NCBI RefSeq assembly: GCF_004366635.1
Contig: NZ_SORN01000005.1
Coordinates: 1 to 64,000 of the forward strand
DNA from: Roseinatronobacter bogoriensis DSM 18756
Lineage (GTDB): Bacteria > Pseudomonadota > Alphaproteobacteria > Rhodobacterales > Rhodobacteraceae
DNA length: 64,000 bases
Direction: 5' to 3'
Below, one piece after another: positions 61,317 through 64,000 of the stretch. Both the position numbers and the translations under genes were made by a program. Below the pieces are notes generated by a model that was not told where the DNA came from, did no database searches, and saw only the letters and a list, made by a program, of their open reading frames with translations. Each line of letters opens with the position of its first letter. Positions within the stretch are counted from its first letter, which is position 1.

Positions 61317-61442
61317 GACCGCGCTCCCTTTCTGCCCGATCTCTCCCTCTGGACTGGTTATCAGTAAAACTGTATTACGACAATACTGTTTACTAACCTA
61401 ACTATATATGTATAGTGCCCTGAAGCTAAAGGAGGAGGCAGC
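61317..61442. promoter_or_regulatory. Bidirectional promoter with two palindromes
   Basis: An AT-rich gap between divergent operons. An inverted repeat with arms AGTAAAACTGTATT and AATACTGTTTACT (61363-61394, 5-bp spacer) is a likely MarR operator. A second, ACTATA-TATG-TATAGT (61401-61416), overlaps a plausible -10 region for the rightward genes. AAAGGAGGAGG follows as the Shine-Dalgarno for the hydratase gene. Confidence 0.6.
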
Positions 61443-62234
61443 ATGGATGGATCTGGCGAGGCGCTGGTCAGTTACCAGTTGCAAGGCGAGGTTGCGGTCA
61501 TCGGGCTGAATCGTCCGGGCAAGCGAAATGCCATTTCGGACCGCGTGGTTGAAGCGCTGCGCGACGCGGCAGAGCGCGCGCAGCGAGAGGCGCGGGCCGC
61601 CGTGATTTATGGCGAGGGAGATCACTTCTGCGCGGGCCTTGATCTGGCAGAGCATAAGGACAAGCCGCTTTTCGATGCCATTCAGGGCTCTCGGCGGTGG
61701 CACGCAATTTTTTCGACTTTTGAACGTGGCGAGATTCCCTTTTTCACCGCGCTGCACGGGGCCGTTGTCGGGGGCGGGCTGGAACTGGCCGCGGCAACGC
61801 ATGTGCGCGTGGCCGATGAAAGCGCGTTTTTCGGACTGCCAGAGGGGCAGCGCGGAATTTTCGTGGGCGGTGGCGGGTCAGTGCGCATTGCACGGTTGAT
61901 CGGCGCGGCGCGCATGGGTGACATGATGCTGACAGGGCGGACTGTTTCGCCTGCTCAGATGGAGCAATGGGGCGGGATTTCCTATGTCGTGCCAAAGGGG
62001 CAGGCGCTTGCAAAGGCGTTGGAACTGGCGCAAGCGGCAGCAACCAATGCGCCTTTGTCGAATTATGCGATTCTGAATGCCCTTCCGCGCATTGCGGAAA
62101 TGTCGGTCGAGGATGGGCTATTCACCGAATCCATCGTCTCGGCCCTGACATCTGAAACCCCCGAAGCGAAACAGCGGCTGCGTGATTTTCTTGAGAAACG
62201 CGCAGCGCGCCTCAAGGCGCCTGATGCGCCCTGA
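61443..62234 (+). CDS. Enoyl-CoA hydratase family protein
   Basis: Crotonase of 263 residues. CAGLDLAEHKDKP and HGAVVGGGLELAAAT provide the oxyanion hole and first glutamate, and FFGLPEGQRGIF supplies the second. Both catalytic glutamates are thus present and hydratase activity is plausible. It is the first gene of the plus-strand operon with a strong AGGAGG. In the beta-oxidation scheme it hydrates the cinnamoyl-CoA-type intermediate; a hydratase/lyase (feruloyl-CoA) role is an alternative. Confidence 0.88.
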   Translation: MDGSGEALVSYQLQGEVAVIGLNRPGKRNAISDRVVEALRDAAERAQREARAAVIYGEGDHFCAGLDLAEHKDKPLFDAIQGSRRWHAIFSTFERGEIPFFTALHGAVVGGGLELAAATHVRVADESAFFGLPEGQRGIFVGGGGSVRIARLIGAARMGDMMLTGRTVSPAQMEQWGGISYVVPKGQALAKALELAQAAATNAPLSNYAILNALPRIAEMSVEDGLFTESIVSALTSETPEAKQRLRDFLEKRAARLKAPDAP

Positions 62235-62248
62235 TGACCGGAGAAGAC

Positions 62249-63133
62249 ATGAGCATCAATCTTGATGAGATCATCGCCATAGATTTCCACACCCATGCTG
62301 AAGAGCCGTGCAATTGCCACCGCGACGATGGCTATCTGGAATTTCAGAAGGGGATGGCGGCCTATTTCCGCAATCCCGCCGGCGCAGATGGCATGTTGCC
62401 AACGGTAGAGCAGACCGCTGCCTACTATCGTGAACGCAAGATCGCCGCTGTGATCTTTGGCGTGGACGCAGAGCGAGAGACCGGGTTTTATCGGCACACG
62501 AATGAAGAGATCGCACAGATCTGTGCCGAGAATTCGGATATTCTGATGCCCTTCGCCTCGATCGACCCGGCCAAGGGCAAGCTGGGCGCGCGCGAGGCGC
62601 GGCGACTGGTGCGCGACTTTGGTGTGCGCGGGTTCAAGTTTCATCCCACGATGCAGGGTTTTTTCCCAAATGACCGCATGGCCTATCCGCTTTACGAGGC
62701 GATTGCCGAGGAAGGCGCGATCATGCTGTTTCATACCGGCCAGACAGGGGTTGGATCGGGCATGCGCGGCGGTATGGGGATGCGGCTGAAATATTCCAAC
62801 CCCATGCATATTGATGATGTCGCGGTGGATTTCCCCGACTCGCCCATCGTTCTGGCGCATCCGTCTTTCCCTTGGACGGAAGAAGGGCTTGCCGTGGCGC
62901 AGCACAAGCCCAATGTCTATATCGACATGTCGGGCTGGTCACCGAAATACTTCCCCAAGATATTCGTGCATTACGCAAATACGATCCTGAAACGCAAGAT
63001 GCTGTTCGGATCGGATTGGCCTGCAATCACACCAGATCGCTGGCTGTCGGATTTTGCCGAATTGCCGATCCGTGATGAAGTGCGCCCGCTGATCCTGAAA
63101 CAGAATGCAGCGCGGCTGTTGGGGCTGGGCTGA
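62249..63133 (+). CDS. Amidohydrolase-family metal-dependent hydrolase
   Basis: TIM-barrel hydrolase of 294 residues of the amidohydrolase 2 (ACMSD-like) group. IDFHTHAEEP carries the HxH metal motif, GFKFHP, VLAHPSFPW and LFGSDWP add further ligands. ATG at 62249 has GGAGAAG upstream; an ATG at 62234 overlapping the hydratase stop is the alternative. In C. glutamicum a metal-dependent hydrolase of the phd operon is thought to cleave the 3-ketoacyl-CoA to the aromatic acid. I propose the same here. Confidence 0.87.
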   Translation: MSINLDEIIAIDFHTHAEEPCNCHRDDGYLEFQKGMAAYFRNPAGADGMLPTVEQTAAYYRERKIAAVIFGVDAERETGFYRHTNEEIAQICAENSDILMPFASIDPAKGKLGAREARRLVRDFGVRGFKFHPTMQGFFPNDRMAYPLYEAIAEEGAIMLFHTGQTGVGSGMRGGMGMRLKYSNPMHIDDVAVDFPDSPIVLAHPSFPWTEEGLAVAQHKPNVYIDMSGWSPKYFPKIFVHYANTILKRKMLFGSDWPAITPDRWLSDFAELPIRDEVRPLILKQNAARLLGLG

Positions 63134-63136
63134 GCG

Positions 63137-64000
63137 ATGTCTGTTCTGGATGACAGCCTGTGGAGCATTGAATTTGCAGGCGCGGCACGCATTCCCGGTT
63201 GGGATGGAGAACTTGCACGCGAAGTGTTGGAGCATTTTTCAGCTTTTGCCACCGACAGGATTGCACCGCTGAACCCGATGGGGGATTTGCAGGGCTGCGC
63301 CTTGGTCAAAGGGCGCGTTCAACTGCCCGATGGCTTTGTCGCGGCCTATCAGCATCTGGCGGCGGGCGGCTGGCAAGGCCTGAGCGCGCCAGAGGAATTT
63401 GGCGGGCAGGGCCTTGGGCCGGTCATTCAGGCGCTGGTGTCAGAGGTGTTTTCCGGTGCGTGCCATTCATTGCAGATGGTGACGGGGCTTGTCCCCGGCG
63501 CGATACGACTTTTACGCCATGTTGCCACGCCAGAGCAGCAGGCACGGTTGATTCCGCCATTGGCCTCGGGGGCGTGGTTGGCGACAATGTGCCTGACCGA
63601 AGCGGGCGCAGGGTCTGACCTGTCAGCCATTCGCACCCGCGCGACAGAAGGCCCGCAAGGCTGGACGATCAGCGGTGAAAAGATCTTCATTTCAGGCGGC
63701 GATCAGGATGCCAGCGAGAATATCCTGCATCTTGTTCTGGCCCGCACGGGGCCAGAGGGTACACGCGGGCTAAGCCTGTTTGCCTGTTTGGCCGAATTGT
63801 CCGATGGGCGCCGCAATGGCGTCCGGGTTGAACGGCTGGAACACAAGATGGGCCTGCATGCCTCTCCGACCTGTCACATGGTTTTTGAGGACTGCGCGGC
63901 AGAGTTGATTGGCGCACCCGGTCAGGGCCTTGCGGCCATGTTTTTGCTGATGAACCATGCGCGACTGGATGTGGCGTTGCAAGGCGTCGCCCATGCAGCG
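63137..64000 (+). CDS. Acyl-CoA dehydrogenase, truncated by the window edge
   Basis: N-terminal 288 residues of an acyl-CoA dehydrogenase; the frame is open to the last base. LSAPEEFGGQGLGPVIQALV and MCLTEAGAGSDLSAIRTRAT are family motifs for substrate/FAD binding, and GEKIFISGGD precedes the central beta domain. The catalytic Glu would be beyond the edge. It may be of the longer ACAD type seen for 3-methylmercaptopropionyl-CoA dehydrogenase. Three bases after the amidohydrolase gene, it is the third gene of the plus-strand operon. Confidence 0.9.
   Translation, partial: MSVLDDSLWSIEFAGAARIPGWDGELAREVLEHFSAFATDRIAPLNPMGDLQGCALVKGRVQLPDGFVAAYQHLAAGGWQGLSAPEEFGGQGLGPVIQALVSEVFSGACHSLQMVTGLVPGAIRLLRHVATPEQQARLIPPLASGAWLATMCLTEAGAGSDLSAIRTRATEGPQGWTISGEKIFISGGDQDASENILHLVLARTGPEGTRGLSLFACLAELSDGRRNGVRVERLEHKMGLHASPTCHMVFEDCAAELIGAPGQGLAAMFLLMNHARLDVALQGVAHAA

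Noticed and set aside
1..64000. CRISPR arrays, tRNA or rRNA genes, prophage
   Set aside because: No regularly spaced repeats, cloverleaf-like sequences, rRNA segments or phage structural genes were seen by eye; a covariance-model scan was not possible.

Overview
The window looks like chromosome of a Rhodobacterales (Rhodobacteraceae-like) alphaproteobacterium. The evidence is a fairly high GC content, dense operons with many ATGA stop/start overlaps, a rhizobial/Rhodobacterales-type chemotaxis operon, TRAP and betaine-type ABC uptake systems, an ECF sigma/anti-sigma pair, and a perfect Irr-type iron-control palindrome near dps. No rRNA, tRNA, CRISPR array, phage or intact insertion sequence was seen. 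Functions are inferred from motifs and neighbours read by eye; no search was run.

Layout. 1-710: no intact gene. 711-11646: a divergent chemotaxis locus. Minus strand: cheB, cheD, a small membrane protein and two chemoreceptors. Plus strand: a STAS protein, cheY, cheA, cheW, cheR, a second cheY and a small helical protein with a CheZ/CheT-like DxxxQ motif. The plus-strand order follows the Sinorhizobium meliloti che operon (cheS-cheY1-cheA-cheW-cheR ... cheY2 ... cheT), which suggests a phosphate-sink circuit. 11647-12371: gene-free, ending in a 2 x 28-bp repeat that may be an insertion-sequence scar.

12372-22365: an eight-gene minus-strand operon (Ldh-family oxidoreductase, aldehyde dehydrogenase, dipeptidase-like protein, 560-residue unknown protein, DUF3726-like protein, and a betaine-type ABC transporter with binding protein, permease and ATPase). 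It is divergent from a LysR regulator. It reads as uptake plus catabolism of an unidentified substrate and is my best candidate for an undescribed system. 22541-25259: TetR regulator, acyl-CoA ligase and enoyl-CoA hydratase. 25468-27858: PEP synthase.

28113-35728: surface polysaccharide region (CgeB-like glycosyltransferase, sugar-nucleotide operon, family 2 glycosyltransferase, flippase). 35821-38935: ECHDC3-like crotonase, OsmC protein, GcvT/DmdA-family protein and an Lrp regulator. 39305-41618: anti-sigma and ECF sigma factors divergent from a secreted DUF4394-like protein. 41771-47965: Tat-exported beta-lactamase-fold protein and a complete type I secretion apparatus with no adjacent substrate. 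48335-53320: OpgG, then glpD-glpK behind an array of CGAAA repeats. 53760-54476: DUF1289 protein and Dps.

54649-64000: a catabolic island with a TRAP transporter and MarR regulator, an aryl-CoA-synthetase-like ligase, an SDR and a second MarR. Divergent from these are an enoyl-CoA hydratase, an amidohydrolase and an acyl-CoA dehydrogenase cut by the window edge. The gene set matches the phd phenylpropanoid beta-oxidation route of Corynebacterium glutamicum, so I read it as uptake and chain-shortening of phenylpropanoid-type acids.
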